A DNA stretch of 64,000 bases from Cryptomeria japonica (taxonomy: Eukaryota; Streptophyta; Pinopsida; Cupressales; Cupressaceae): positions 97,277,796 through 97,341,795 of the forward strand of contig NC_081412.1 in NCBI RefSeq assembly GCF_030272615.1, written 5' to 3'. A program made the position numbers and the translations under genes. Below the pieces are notes generated by a model. That model saw only the letters and a program-made list of their open reading frames with translations, was not told the DNA's origin and searched no databases. This document shows positions 52,301 to 55,090 of this stretch, one piece after another. Each line of letters begins with the position of its first letter. Position 1 is the stretch's first letter.

Positions 52301-54400
52301 CAACAAAGTTTCATTTATGGTTCTTATCCTTATCACTTACACATCTTTTTATAATCAGTGCTGCCTTTTTAACTAATAATCGCATTAGTCATCTGCTGTT
52401 CTAAATCTGCTCTAAATGAGAATGATATTTATTTAATCCCTTCCTTTCTTTTTTCACATTTCTACTCTCTTTTATATCTCTTCAAAGCCTCTTTACCAAT
52501 GATGGCCAATGATGGAAAAGACTGCACAAATCTTTCTCCCAGTTTGTGTGGATATATATTACATACGGTTGACATTGATCCCCAAATTAGGACACGTCCC
52601 TAGAGTCTGAGGTTCAGGTAATGTAGCCTCTATAGCAGAAGGAAACAATTATAAGATTAAGAATTTTTTTTTTTCTACTGTTCCCAGCATAAATATTGAT
52701 TAGATTAGATAATCCTATGTTGAAGCCAGTTCTTTTATTTCAGATTTACAAGAGTCACTATTTTTAAAAAGTCAAACACAGCAAGTGGGAGAAAAGAAAT
52801 GTAGCAGTTGGAGCACACAACAAATGATAAACCCTCACAAAGCAAACACAAACCACAGAGATATCCTTTTATTTCAGTCAAAAATCAGCGATTTTATCTC
52901 ATTTCACTCCTTTCATTCAGAAATTAGAATTTACGTATATCCAAAAAAACCATTAATTCCAGCGTAAAAGTGCTACTTTATATAACCCAGTCCAAGGCAC
53001 CAGCAAATAATTCTTATTCTAATCCAACTGTGGAAAGATTTATGCTAGAAAACATATACTACAGCAAATATTTGTTTCCCTTTTTATCCCAAAACAGGAG
53101 TTCTATCTCACCAATGTTAATAGAAAAATAAATTAACACTACGGGAAAGAGAGATTTAATCCTTTGATTCAGTGGTGCATCACCATAGCATTGTACAGTC
53201 TATGATTTAAGTCAAAAGTCAAAATATAAATTTGTTCTGCATTTCTTATTGGCAGTCGTTTTGTGATATAAAAAATGTGTTTTTTGCAGGTACATATCCG
53301 ATCCTTGAGGGGAAGGATATTTGAGACTGTACTGAGCCTACGATTTTTTATCTTTCAGTATGGTGTTGTTTATAAATTGCATGTCACAGGAAAGGACACT
53401 TCTCTTACAGTAAGTCCTTGTCAACTAATCTGTACCTCTTTATTTGAATAATTTTTCTTAACTGATTATAATCTATAAGCATGTAATTTTGTCAGTATTT
53501 CATATACTTTATTTTATTCATCTTTTCTTTTGTGAAATCAATACTGATGCGTTATGTTTTCATACCTTTGTTTAGCATAGAATTTACATTAGGTACTACT
53601 TAAAATGAGCGTTATCATATGGTCTTTATACAATTGAAATTTTGACGATCCATGCTGTCTAAATGTTTTAATAAATTTCTTGGCAGGTTTATGGTCTGTC
53701 ATGGATTGTCTTGGTTGGGCTGATGATACTATTTAAGGTTTGTAGTGTAACTTTGGCACTCCATAAAGAGGCGTCTGTATTTCTCATTTAAACTTCAGCT
53801 ACATCTATTTGAGCAAAGCTTCGTTTGCAGGGAATATGCAGATAGATTGAAGATTAATTAAATTGCTTTTTTCCATCAGGTTTTCACATTCAGCCAGAAA
53901 GTATCTGTGAACTTCCAGCTAGTACTACGGTTCATACAGGGCATTACTTTTTTGTCATTTTTGACTGGCCTTGTAATTGTGGTTCTTCTGACTAGTTTGT
54001 CATTGCCAGACCTCTTTGCATGTATTCTTGCATTCGTACCAACCGGATGGGGAATCTTGTGTGTAGGTTTCTCTGATTTACCTCCCTCAGGTTTGTGATT
54101 TTTTGAATATTTAATTGGTTTAATATTTGCTAAATATACTAACACGGTGGACTTATCATGCAGCTTGCTGTTGCATGGAGGCCCATTATAAAAAGGCTAG
54201 GCTTATGGAAGTCAATCCGTTCGCTTGCTCGGCTATACGATGCAGGAATGGGCATGATGATATTCGTTCCCATTGCAGTGTGTTCATGGTTACCCTTTGT
54301 GTCCACATTCCAGACACGTCTCCTGTTCAACCAGGCTTTCAGTCGTGGATTGGAAATCTCTCTTATCCTTGCAGGGAACAAGCCCAATTCACAACTATAA
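4212..54400 (+). CDS. GSL8/GSL10-like: Callose synthase (1,3-beta-glucan synthase, GT48), C-terminal 639 codons in 16 exons
   Basis: Exons: 4212-4331, 13442-13557, 13633-13716, 13832-13944, 30491-30543, 30634-30810, 30939-30986, 31287-31439, 45991-46104, 46217-46305, 46412-46570, 46656-46758, 53290-53409, 53687-53737, 53880-54062, 54164-54400. Their lengths sum to 1920 bp and all phases join. The enzyme family polymerises UDP-glucose into callose at the plasma membrane and cell plate. Seen: the glucan-synthase core ([48 protein letters not shown]), then about seven or eight hydrophobic membrane segments, ending [19 protein letters not shown]. From recalled family sequence, wording such as [11 protein letters not shown] and [11 protein letters not shown] fits the GSL8/GSL10 (CalS10/CalS9) clade better than CalS1-type enzymes; this is from memory, not a search. 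Family proteins are about 1,900 residues, so roughly the first 1,250 lie upstream. All introns are GT-AG except one GC-AG. A usually conserved Trp is Ser in exon 3. Probably functional, but transcript evidence is absent. Confidence 0.93.
4332..5790. other. First part of the 9.1-kb intron: no features seen
   Basis: AT-rich sequence with no mobile-element ends, RNA gene or coding similarity that I can support. Confidence 0.5.
5797..5885 (+). other. tRNA-like B-box sequence, possible tRNA-derived SINE or tRNA relic
   Basis: GGTTCGAGTCC at 5862-5872 is a perfect RNA polymerase III B-box/T-arm motif, with GGG and CCC around it able to pair. About 60 bases upstream AACTCGAGATGATTGGG is a weak A-box/D-arm match. 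I cannot fold a complete cloverleaf, and no A-rich tail or target duplication was identified. A decayed tRNA is equally possible. Confidence 0.35.
5886..6850. other. Intron sequence: no features seen
   Basis: AT-rich, no recognisable genes or repeats. Confidence 0.5.
6851..7066. repeat. Tandem duplication, two units of about 108 bp
   Basis: Units start at 6851 and 6959, each opening with GCTCATGTT and carrying AAATG.AAATCT.ATGGGAAAATC, then a hAT-like end motif (CATAGTTTGAGGACTC in the first, CATATTTTGAGGACTC in the second) and ACTCT..AGAACTCTGCAT. The second unit has several substitutions, so the duplication is not recent. Confidence 0.85.
7067..7260. repeat. GAGTC/GACTC-rich stretch, probable hAT-like subterminal remnant
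   Basis: GAGTC or GACTC occurs repeatedly between 7080 and 7210, as in the subterminal zones of the hAT-like elements elsewhere in the window. No paired end or target duplication was found. Confidence 0.4.
7261..8529. other. Unassigned intron sequence next to a LINE remnant
   Basis: Only short minus-strand reading frames are seen. The base composition is less AT-rich than the flanks, so this may be the decayed 3' part of the LINE or another mobile element, but I recognise no domain. Confidence 0.35.
8530..9890 (-). pseudogene. LINE remnant: zf-RVT and RNase H domains
   Basis: Read on the minus strand. At 9255-9593 a zinc-binding RT-associated domain reads [17 protein letters not shown]-like sequence followed by [18 protein letters not shown]. 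Next comes an RNase H domain with [13 protein letters not shown] (catalytic Asp), [13 protein letters not shown] (Glu) and [13 protein letters not shown] (Asp). The last part, about 8655-8852, is an open stretch ending in [11 protein letters not shown]. In-frame stops are present, for example after [10 protein letters not shown]. The RT and endonuclease parts are missing, so it is a truncated, inactive element inside the 9.1-kb intron. Confidence 0.85.
9930..10640. mobile_element. Probable LTR fragment with repeated AGCACCAAC motif
   Basis: The stretch GGAAAACCCTTAAGGG then AAAAACCACGG resembles leader-proximal sequence of plant Copia LTRs and is echoed at 34405, 47730 and 63285 in this window. 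AGCACCAAC or close variants recur at least five times between 10080 and 10195. No termini or target duplication were found. Confidence 0.5.
10641..11690. other. Intron sequence with a short degenerate minisatellite
   Basis: No gene is seen. At about 11220-11410 the motif AAGCA(G)GCAGCTCAAGCA recurs in degenerate form on the plus strand (long low-complexity frames on the minus strand are a by-product of this). Confidence 0.45.
11691..13305 (-). mobile_element. Solo LTR, 1.6 kb, target duplication GATAT
   Basis: The termini are TGAAATATCC at 11691 and GGACATTACA ending at 13305, which are inverted copies with two mismatches. Flanks GATAT at 11686-11690 and 13306-13310 form an exact 5-bp duplication. 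A TATA box (GTATAAAGG read on the minus strand, near 13050) suggests minus orientation, with an AT-rich U3 of TTAATTAA runs at about 13090-13290. No internal retroviral domain is present, so it is a recombined solo LTR. Confidence 0.82.
13442..13557 (+). CDS. Callose synthase exon 2
   Basis: Encodes [17 protein letters not shown] through [11 protein letters not shown] and ends in phase 2 (GGA AG|gtatga). It follows a 9,110-bp intron (4332-13441). The split serine codon is completed by the next exon after a 75-bp intron. Confidence 0.93.
13633..13716 (+). CDS. Callose synthase exon 3
   Basis: Encodes [19 protein letters not shown] through NPLK. Acceptor atgcag, donor gtaagt. In the family as I know it the stretch is normally LAWFMSNQE, so the Trp position reads Ser (TCA) here. 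The exon ends in phase 2 and the next exon supplies the last base of the Lys codon. Confidence 0.92.
13832..13944 (+). CDS. Callose synthase exon 4
   Basis: Encodes [20 protein letters not shown] through INISEDIYA, one of the most conserved stretches of GT48 enzymes. Acceptor ttttttgcag, donor gtattt, ending in phase 1. The following intron, 13945-30490, is 16,546 bp, the largest in the window. Confidence 0.93.
13945..15400. other. Start of the 16.5-kb intron: no features supported
   Basis: No recognisable domains or element ends. Short frames at 14568-14873 and 14993-15229 have no family signature. Confidence 0.45.
15400..16410. repeat. Locally GC-rich block with internal duplication and a TGCGTGATAAGCG inverted repeat
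   Basis: CpG and GC content are clearly above the AT-rich flanks. CAACTAAACAACCATATCGG at about 15694 is echoed by CAGCCAAACAACCATCGGAG at about 15993, each followed by CACAGCCAA or CGCAGCCAA. CGCTTATCACGCA at about 16203 is the exact inverted complement of TGCGTGATAAGCG at about 16272, and CGTTTATCACGCA occurs at about 16091. A 211-codon open frame on the minus strand (15773-16408) resembles no family and is probably chance. Confidence 0.55.
16411..16978. other. Intron sequence with a short GT run
   Basis: Nothing coding. A T-run followed by about seven GT units lies at 16941-16960, directly before the giant-LTR insertion site. Confidence 0.5.
17872..17879 (-). promoter_or_regulatory. TATA box 2 of giant LTR copy 1 (candidate main LTR promoter)
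   Basis: CTATATAAAC on the minus strand, preceded by AACCCTAATTAGGGTTTT about 70 bp upstream. The same block is conserved in the 37.2-kb copy and the 24.5-kb relative. Confidence 0.6.
18223..18465 (-). CDS. LTR-embedded ORF, 80 codons (5' relic of a longer protein)
   Basis: It starts [19 protein letters not shown]. The first 20 residues share 11 identities with [19 protein letters not shown], the start of the long decayed ORF at 27870, and the two lie in the same place between two TATA boxes. After about residue 25 there is no similarity and the frame ends in VEEADSSR. It is probably an internally deleted version of the longer gene. Function unknown. Confidence 0.5.
   Translation of the reverse strand: MATPKPGGSTSRQVLIKDDQARTRATSSSLASTRTAFFALTSSRVTSPIQYSKARYINHPAHQGHKKLEQGFVEEADSSR
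18919..18927 (-). promoter_or_regulatory. TATA box 1 of giant LTR copy 1, upstream of the embedded ORF
   Basis: GAGCGCTCTATATAT on the minus strand, about 455 bp before the ORF start. GCGCTCTATA recurs in copy 2 and GCGCCTATAAAGG in the third element. Confidence 0.55.
19249..20350. repeat. Array of about 167-bp units with GC-rich inverted repeat, copy 1
   Basis: The motif CGCCCTGGTCC, a short loop such as TTCAGTGA, then GGGACAGGAGCG begins at about 19249, 19416, 19583, 19739, 19907, 20073 and 20249, giving intervals of 167, 167, 156, 168, 166 and 176 bp. Two further copies follow closely at 20284 and 20319. The two halves are imperfect inverted complements. Sequence between motifs is diverged but alignable with copy 2 unit by unit. 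Confidence 0.85.
20388..20464. repeat. AT-rich hairpin near the LTR start, copy 1
   Basis: TATGGAATATAAC...AATATAAG and CTTATACTTTAAGTTATATT-CCATA are inverted complements. The same hairpin is in copy 2 (39819-39871) and in the LTR fragments at about 2268-2318 and 49551-49605. Confidence 0.7.
20793..22041 (+). pseudogene. Decayed retrotransposon gag/protease region (uncertain)
   Basis: The plus strand at about 21310-21410 reads RGRGYY then [15 protein letters not shown], close to a CCHC zinc knuckle of Gag with one cysteine lost. Downstream, [18 protein letters not shown]-like and VGPNNQLIV-like pieces are broken by many stops. An old Ty3/gypsy-type gag-pro relic is plausible but not proven. 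Confidence 0.4.
22042..22746. mobile_element. hAT-like non-autonomous element 2
   Basis: The left end CATAGTTGAAAAACTTGG is matched by the inverted right end CAAAGTTACAAAACTTTG, and ACTCG-type motifs follow the left end. Flanks are not a clean duplication: GTCACAAT precedes the left end and CTCACAAT lies four bases past the assigned right end, so the right boundary is uncertain. The same left end occurs at 34016. Confidence 0.6.
22567..22754. repeat. Recent tandem duplication, 2 x 94 bp
   Basis: Units 22567-22660 and 22661-22754 are almost identical, differing at one internal base (GGGGTCGAG against GGGGCCGAG) and at the last base. The unit contains ACTCACGCTCGTCTAGGGC and CTCGCGAG. Confidence 0.95.
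22790..23303. repeat. Diverged direct duplication of about 210 bp
   Basis: About 22790-23000 and 23092-23303 share AAATTAAACCAT, GTAGACA.AAA, GAGCTAAA.TATAA, TTGGATGGAA and TTAAATTGAAAG in order, with many substitutions. They are separated by about 90 bp. Confidence 0.75.
23447..23916. repeat. Long inverted repeat (hairpin), 470 bp, arms about 220 bp
   Basis: The arm from GACTAGTTCCGCCTTCTATG at 23447 is the inverted complement of the arm ending CATAGAAGGTGGAGCTAGTC at 23916, with few mismatches along its length. The loop is about 28 bases (GGCACATGCAACACAACC near 23669-23687). Within each arm TTTAAATGCG.AACAATTG occurs twice. It could be a foldback or MITE-type element, or a source of small RNAs if transcribed. 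No target duplication was found, and its right end abuts the giant-LTR relative. Confidence 0.9.
24506..24514 (-). promoter_or_regulatory. TATA box 2 of the third giant-LTR relative
   Basis: CTATATAAGCTCCACTC on the minus strand, aligned with CTATATAAACCCCGACTC in copy 1, and preceded by a TTAGGGTTTAGG block as in the copies. Confidence 0.55.
24718..27870 (-). pseudogene. Decayed LTR-embedded gene encoding an unknown protein of about 1,000 residues
   Basis: It starts [19 protein letters not shown] at 27870. A TGA interrupts at about residue 37, then the frame stays open through [17 protein letters not shown] to about 27380. A 1-bp shift leads into [17 protein letters not shown] (27376-26924), followed by a break, an open stretch 26806-26234 ([17 protein letters not shown]), a further break, 26121-25369 (Glu-rich and Lys-rich, low-complexity EEGGEDNDE, coiled-coil-like [19 protein letters not shown]), one TAG, and 25347-24718 (helical, heptad-like, ending NKILEDSLL). 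Few lesions over 3 kb suggest it was a real protein until fairly recently. I recognise no retroviral or transposase domain; the function is unknown. Retrotransposon-borne host-like ORFs are known in plants, but membership here is only inference. Confidence 0.7.
28345..28352 (-). promoter_or_regulatory. TATA box 1 of the third giant-LTR relative
   Basis: GCGCCTATAAAGG on the minus strand, about 480 bp before the start codon at 27870, equivalent in position to TATA box 1 in the two solo LTRs. Confidence 0.55.
28500..29440. repeat. Degenerate array of AACTTCGCTCC...CATGAAGTT repeats
   Basis: The motif TTCGCTCC (AACTTCGCTCCAA in the best copies) alternates with CATGAAGTT or CCGAAGTA roughly every 40 to 60 bases, more than fifteen times. 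AACTTC and GAAGTT are inverted complements, so each unit can form a small hairpin. It occupies the same place as the 167-bp arrays in the solo LTRs and shares the TTCGCTCC core. Confidence 0.8.
29474..30490. other. End of the 16.5-kb intron: no clear features
   Basis: GAGTC/GACTC motifs at 29795-29850 and G-rich stretches at 29940-29990 hint at a hAT-like remnant, but there are no paired ends. Confidence 0.4.
30491..30543 (+). CDS. Callose synthase exon 5
   Basis: A 53-bp exon encoding [18 protein letters not shown] (first base of the Gly codon from exon 4). Acceptor gcgtgcag, donor cag|gtatat. It resumes the frame exactly after the 16.5-kb intron, which is good evidence that the distant exons belong to one gene. 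Confidence 0.92.
30634..30810 (+). CDS. Callose synthase exon 6
   Basis: Fifty-nine codons, phase 0 to 0, from [18 protein letters not shown] to VGFYFCTM. It contains the conserved [10 protein letters not shown] stretch and the start of the first membrane segment of the C-terminal block. Donor atg|gtgagc. Confidence 0.93.
30939..30986 (+). CDS. Callose synthase exon 7
   Basis: A 16-codon exon, [16 protein letters not shown], completing a membrane span. Acceptor gatgtag, donor ctg|gtacgt. Phase 0 at both ends. Confidence 0.92.
31287..31439 (+). CDS. Callose synthase exon 8
   Basis: Fifty-one codons from [10 protein letters not shown] to FILEQGFLK, including the membrane segment [17 protein letters not shown]. 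Acceptor ttggcag, donor aag|gtaggg. It is followed by a 14,551-bp intron (31440-45990) holding the nested Copia, giant-LTR and hAT stack. Confidence 0.92.
31440..34015. other. First part of the 14.6-kb intron: no features seen
   Basis: AT-rich. TGGTATCAAAGC at about 33221 resembles a tRNA-Met primer site, but no LTR end could be paired with it. Confidence 0.45.
34016..34160. mobile_element. hAT-like left end, partial
   Basis: CATAGTTGAAAAACTTGG at 34016 is identical to the left end of the element at 22042, followed by a similar AAATTTTTTAAAA and CTCGGGA region. The right end was not found. Confidence 0.5.
34310..34770. mobile_element. Possible LTR fragment
   Basis: ATGGGAAAAACCATTTCGGG then AAAACCC near 34405-34430 resembles the leader-proximal block seen at 10020, 47730 and 63285. 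No termini were found. Confidence 0.35.
35287..36314 (+). pseudogene. Old Copia retrotransposon, reverse transcriptase part
   Basis: The plus strand reads [20 protein letters not shown] then [20 protein letters not shown] and [12 protein letters not shown], then, after shifts, ALYGLK*APRAWY and the RT active-site region [34 protein letters not shown] follows. Many stops and shifts are present. The sequence breaks at 36314, where the giant solo LTR is inserted, and resumes at 40213. Confidence 0.85.
37188..37195 (-). promoter_or_regulatory. TATA box 2 of giant LTR copy 2
   Basis: ACTATATAAGCCCCAACTC on the minus strand, aligned with the copy 1 box at 17872. Confidence 0.6.
37663..37797 (-). 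pseudogene. LTR-embedded ORF relic, 44 codons
   Basis: It opens [19 protein letters not shown], nearly identical to copy 1 (ORF at 18465), then meets a TAA at 37663-37665 after FFNPTSSG. The part beyond is shifted relative to copy 1 but still reads VEEADSSR near the end. Confidence 0.5.
38322..38329 (-). promoter_or_regulatory. TATA box 1 of giant LTR copy 2
   Basis: GCGCTCTATATATTGG on the minus strand, identical in its core to the copy 1 box at 18919. Confidence 0.55.
38669..39781. repeat. Array of about 167-bp units with GC-rich inverted repeat, copy 2
   Basis: Motif starts are at about 38669, 38838, 39006, 39172, 39339, 39505 and 39680, intervals 169, 168, 166, 167, 166 and 175 bp, plus two close-set copies at 39719 and 39749. 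The best units read CGCCCTGGTCC, TTCAGTGA, GGGACAGGAGCG. Confidence 0.88.
39819..39871. repeat. AT-rich hairpin near the LTR start, copy 2
   Basis: TATGGAATATAACATTTAAG TATAAG and its near-perfect inverted complement are separated by only two or three bases. This is the tightest version of the hairpin in the window. Confidence 0.75.
40213..40690 (+). pseudogene. Old Copia retrotransposon, RNase H end and polypurine tract
   Basis: Continuation of the element broken at 36314. It reads [22 protein letters not shown], split by stops from [13 protein letters not shown], and further [24 protein letters not shown]-like and [33 protein letters not shown] at about 40667-40682 is a polypurine tract at the start of the 3' LTR. 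Confidence 0.8.
40676..41600 (+). mobile_element. 3' LTR of the old Copia element, interrupted by a hAT-like element
   Basis: It begins after the polypurine tract (TACTAACATAATATTGTC) and continues on the far side of the insertion (41304 onward: ATTATGTCATTAGGATAG). The right end is not defined; the T-rich part with GTAATAGATTGC near 41490 suits the R-U5 region of such LTRs. Confidence 0.5.
40709..41295. mobile_element. hAT-like non-autonomous element 3 (587 bp), target duplication GTTATAAC
   Basis: GTTATAAC at 40701-40708 is repeated exactly at 41296-41303. The ends CATAGTTTGAGGACTCGG and, inward from the right, CAAAGTTGGAAAACTCAG are inverted copies. Subterminal zones contain GACTCGGCGGACTC, GAGTCAACTCGCC and GAGTTTGAGTCCGAGTCC. 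No transposase is encoded. Confidence 0.88.
41601..44400. other. Intron sequence: no features supported
   Basis: Short frames only. A 61-codon minus frame at 42877-43062 (low-complexity, polar) has no family signature. A GGGCATGCTTACCTA repeat pair occurs at about 42277 and 42315. Confidence 0.4.
44411..44524. repeat. Tandem duplication, 2 x 57 bp
   Basis: GCATTTCAGAATTGCCTCAA opens units at 44411 and 44468. The units are nearly identical through TATATCAGCATATCAGATAC and AATTATTGCT. Confidence 0.93.
44931..44954 (+). mobile_element. LTR end plus tRNA-Met-type primer binding site (relic)
   Basis: GGACATTACA (44931-44940) is the terminus of the TGTAATGTCC LTR family, and two bases later TGGTATTAGAGC (44943-44954) matches the plant initiator-tRNA primer site TGGTATCAGAGC with one change. 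The rest of the element is not recognisable. A second GGACATTACA occurs at about 44983. Confidence 0.55.
44955..45990. other. End of the 14.6-kb intron: no features seen
   Basis: No coding or repeat structure beyond the second GGACATTACA and a short AAGTCCCTAAGTCC stretch near 45000. Confidence 0.45.
45991..46104 (+). CDS. Callose synthase exon 9
   Basis: Thirty-eight codons from [17 protein letters not shown] to [10 protein letters not shown], with the conserved [11 protein letters not shown]. Acceptor ccctgcag, donor aag|gtaaga. Confidence 0.93.
46217..46305 (+). CDS. Callose synthase exon 10
   Basis: Encodes [20 protein letters not shown] through SHFVK plus two bases of an Ala codon. Acceptor tctcag, donor gc|gtgagt. 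Confidence 0.93.
46412..46570 (+). CDS. Callose synthase exon 11
   Basis: A 159-bp exon from [18 protein letters not shown] to [11 protein letters not shown]. It holds two hydrophobic segments and the conserved [16 protein letters not shown]. Acceptor cttaacag, donor aa|gtaagt. Confidence 0.93.
46656..46758 (+). CDS. Callose synthase exon 12, with GC splice donor
   Basis: Encodes [20 protein letters not shown] through WEAWWEEEQ. The donor is cag|gcaaga, a GC-AG intron: the next exon continues VHIRSLRGR in frame, as in homologues. A GT donor 45 bases further on (cac|gtatgg) would also stay in frame but would insert 15 unconserved residues. Confidence 0.87.
46759..47586. other. Start of the GC-AG intron: nothing clear
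   Basis: TGGATGGCATCAAAGGAA (about 47184) and TGGATGGCATCGAAGGAA (about 47251) form a short direct duplication. No gene is seen. Confidence 0.45.
47587..48530 (-). mobile_element. Copia-type LTR fragment
   Basis: GAGAGGCGGGGGTGAATCAG near 47597 matches the GGGAGGGGG...TTGAATCAG block near 62970 in the LTR of the 58.6-64 kb Copia element, and GGAAACAAACCCATGGCAAAA follows as in that LTR. ACCAAC/GACACCAA motifs recur between 47780 and 47950. TCTGCT..AAATCT-type repeats fill 48050-48470. Ends were not found. Confidence 0.55.
48600..49060. repeat. CAC microsatellite and GGGGCTCTGCCCC palindrome cluster
   Basis: (CAC)n runs at about 48642-48663. Between 48885 and 48980, short palindromic blocks GGGGGCTCTGCCCC, GGGGCATTGCCCC and a GGGGGCACTAC variant alternate with TTGACCC/TAGACCC. 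A related GGGGGCACTGCCCCC block is at about 49737 inside hAT-like element 4. Confidence 0.7.
49362..50285. mobile_element. hAT-like non-autonomous element 4 (924 bp), target duplication GTTAATTG
   Basis: GTTAATTG at 49354-49361 recurs exactly at 50286-50293. The left end is CATAGATGACACACTCGC and the right end, read inward, CATAGTTGAACTACTTGC. ACTCG/CGAGT motifs crowd both ends (49370-49480 and 50195-50270). It contains a giant-LTR fragment at about 49530-49720. Confidence 0.88.
49530..49720 (+). mobile_element. Giant-LTR fragment inside hAT-like element 4
   Basis: CTCTCTATCGGGATTCATAT starts a stretch with the LTR hairpin arms, CAGGATGTTTGAGAGTGG and AAAATCTAGTTTTTGGAGG, as in the LTR copies near 20475 and 39880. 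It ends after TTTCAGGATC near 49707. The reverse complement of the fragment in hAT-like element 1 has the same start. Confidence 0.75.
50385..52090 (+). pseudogene. Decayed ORF of about 560 codons, unknown repeat-associated protein
   Basis: Pieces on the plus strand in shifting frames: [20 protein letters not shown] and IEKLHGSDP, a stop, [20 protein letters not shown] then [66 protein letters not shown], an acidic stretch with [10 protein letters not shown] and [14 protein letters not shown], a coiled-coil-like region at 51670 ([18 protein letters not shown]), and a last part ending NESLMKSL at about 52090. Several stops and shifts are present. I do not recognise a domain. A T-rich, AATAAA-containing tail (52190-52240) suggests a retrotransposed or LINE-like origin. 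Confidence 0.55.
52250..53289. other. End of the GC-AG intron: no features seen
   Basis: AT-rich sequence with no recognisable repeats, leading to the acceptor at 53288-53289. Confidence 0.5.
53290..53409 (+). CDS. Callose synthase exon 13
   Basis: Forty codons from [20 protein letters not shown] to VTGKDTSLT. Acceptor tttttgcag, donor aca|gtaagt. It follows the 6,531-bp GC-AG intron. Confidence 0.92.
53687..53737 (+). CDS. Callose synthase exon 14
   Basis: Seventeen codons, [17 protein letters not shown], a membrane segment. Acceptor cttggcag, donor aag|gtttgt. Confidence 0.9.
53880..54062 (+). CDS. Callose synthase exon 15
   Basis: Sixty-one codons from [18 protein letters not shown] to [10 protein letters not shown], with a long hydrophobic span and the conserved [17 protein letters not shown]. 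The donor tgt|gtaggt is the one that joins in frame to the next exon. Confidence 0.9.
54164..54400 (+). CDS. Callose synthase terminal exon 16
   Basis: Encodes [17 protein letters not shown] to [10 protein letters not shown] and a TAA stop at 54398-54400. It holds the family C terminus ([20 protein letters not shown]). Acceptor tcatgcag. The end of the coding sequence is firm because the family stops within a few residues of this point. Confidence 0.93.
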   Translation, partial: LAVAWRPIIKRLGLWKSIRSLARLYDAGMGMMIFVPIAVCSWLPFVSTFQTRLLFNQAFSRGLEISLILAGNKPNSQL

Positions 54401-55090
54401 ACACTTGAGATTTTGTACAAGTCATTGCACAGGCTATGCATTTCTGTACAAGGGTAAGGTAATTCAGACCACTGTTATATCCTACCAGCATAAGACCATG
54501 TCCTGCAGTGTATCATATAAACTGCATTTTGCAGTTCAACAGTATTCTTCTGAGGGCTAGTATTTAGCATCTTGATCTAAGCTCCCAAAGCAAATGTAAT
54601 AGAACAGATGTAAATATTTAGGTATTTCTTTTTGGTGATACTTTAACTTCTCTGAACAAATTATCCCACCAAAATCTTGTAGTGATGATAAGAGTTGTCA
54701 TATCTAGTGATAGGATATTGAAATTTTCTTGATTTTGCAAGAATGACAGGCTCTTGAGAAACCAGGACAGTGGGCGATACTCCATTTTGACATCAACTAA
54801 ATTATTGTGGTATTTTAAGATGACTCAGTTAAATTACAAGTTAGTTGAAAGTTCTAAACGGTCAATGAGATAGAATAGAATTAATTTACTCATATTATTA
54901 AAAAAATAAAATACAAATCGTTCGAGATACATTACCCTCAATTTGATATGATTTTTTATTTATTTATTTCAATCAAATTGAAATCATTACAAAAATATCT
55001 GGCATCATTTGATGTGGTGTATGAAATTGATTATAATATCTGATGTATAATGTTTTTATATTATTAGTTCAAATGGCAGAAGCAATAAGA
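54401..55090 (+). other. 3' UTR and downstream flank of the callose synthase gene
   Basis: No further coding similarity is seen. The first 200 to 250 bases are the likely 3' UTR, with T-rich and A-rich stretches around 54590-54640 that could serve in polyadenylation. No clean AATAAA was noticed, so the transcript end is unresolved. The rest is AT-rich sequence up to the LINE tail. Confidence 0.5.
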
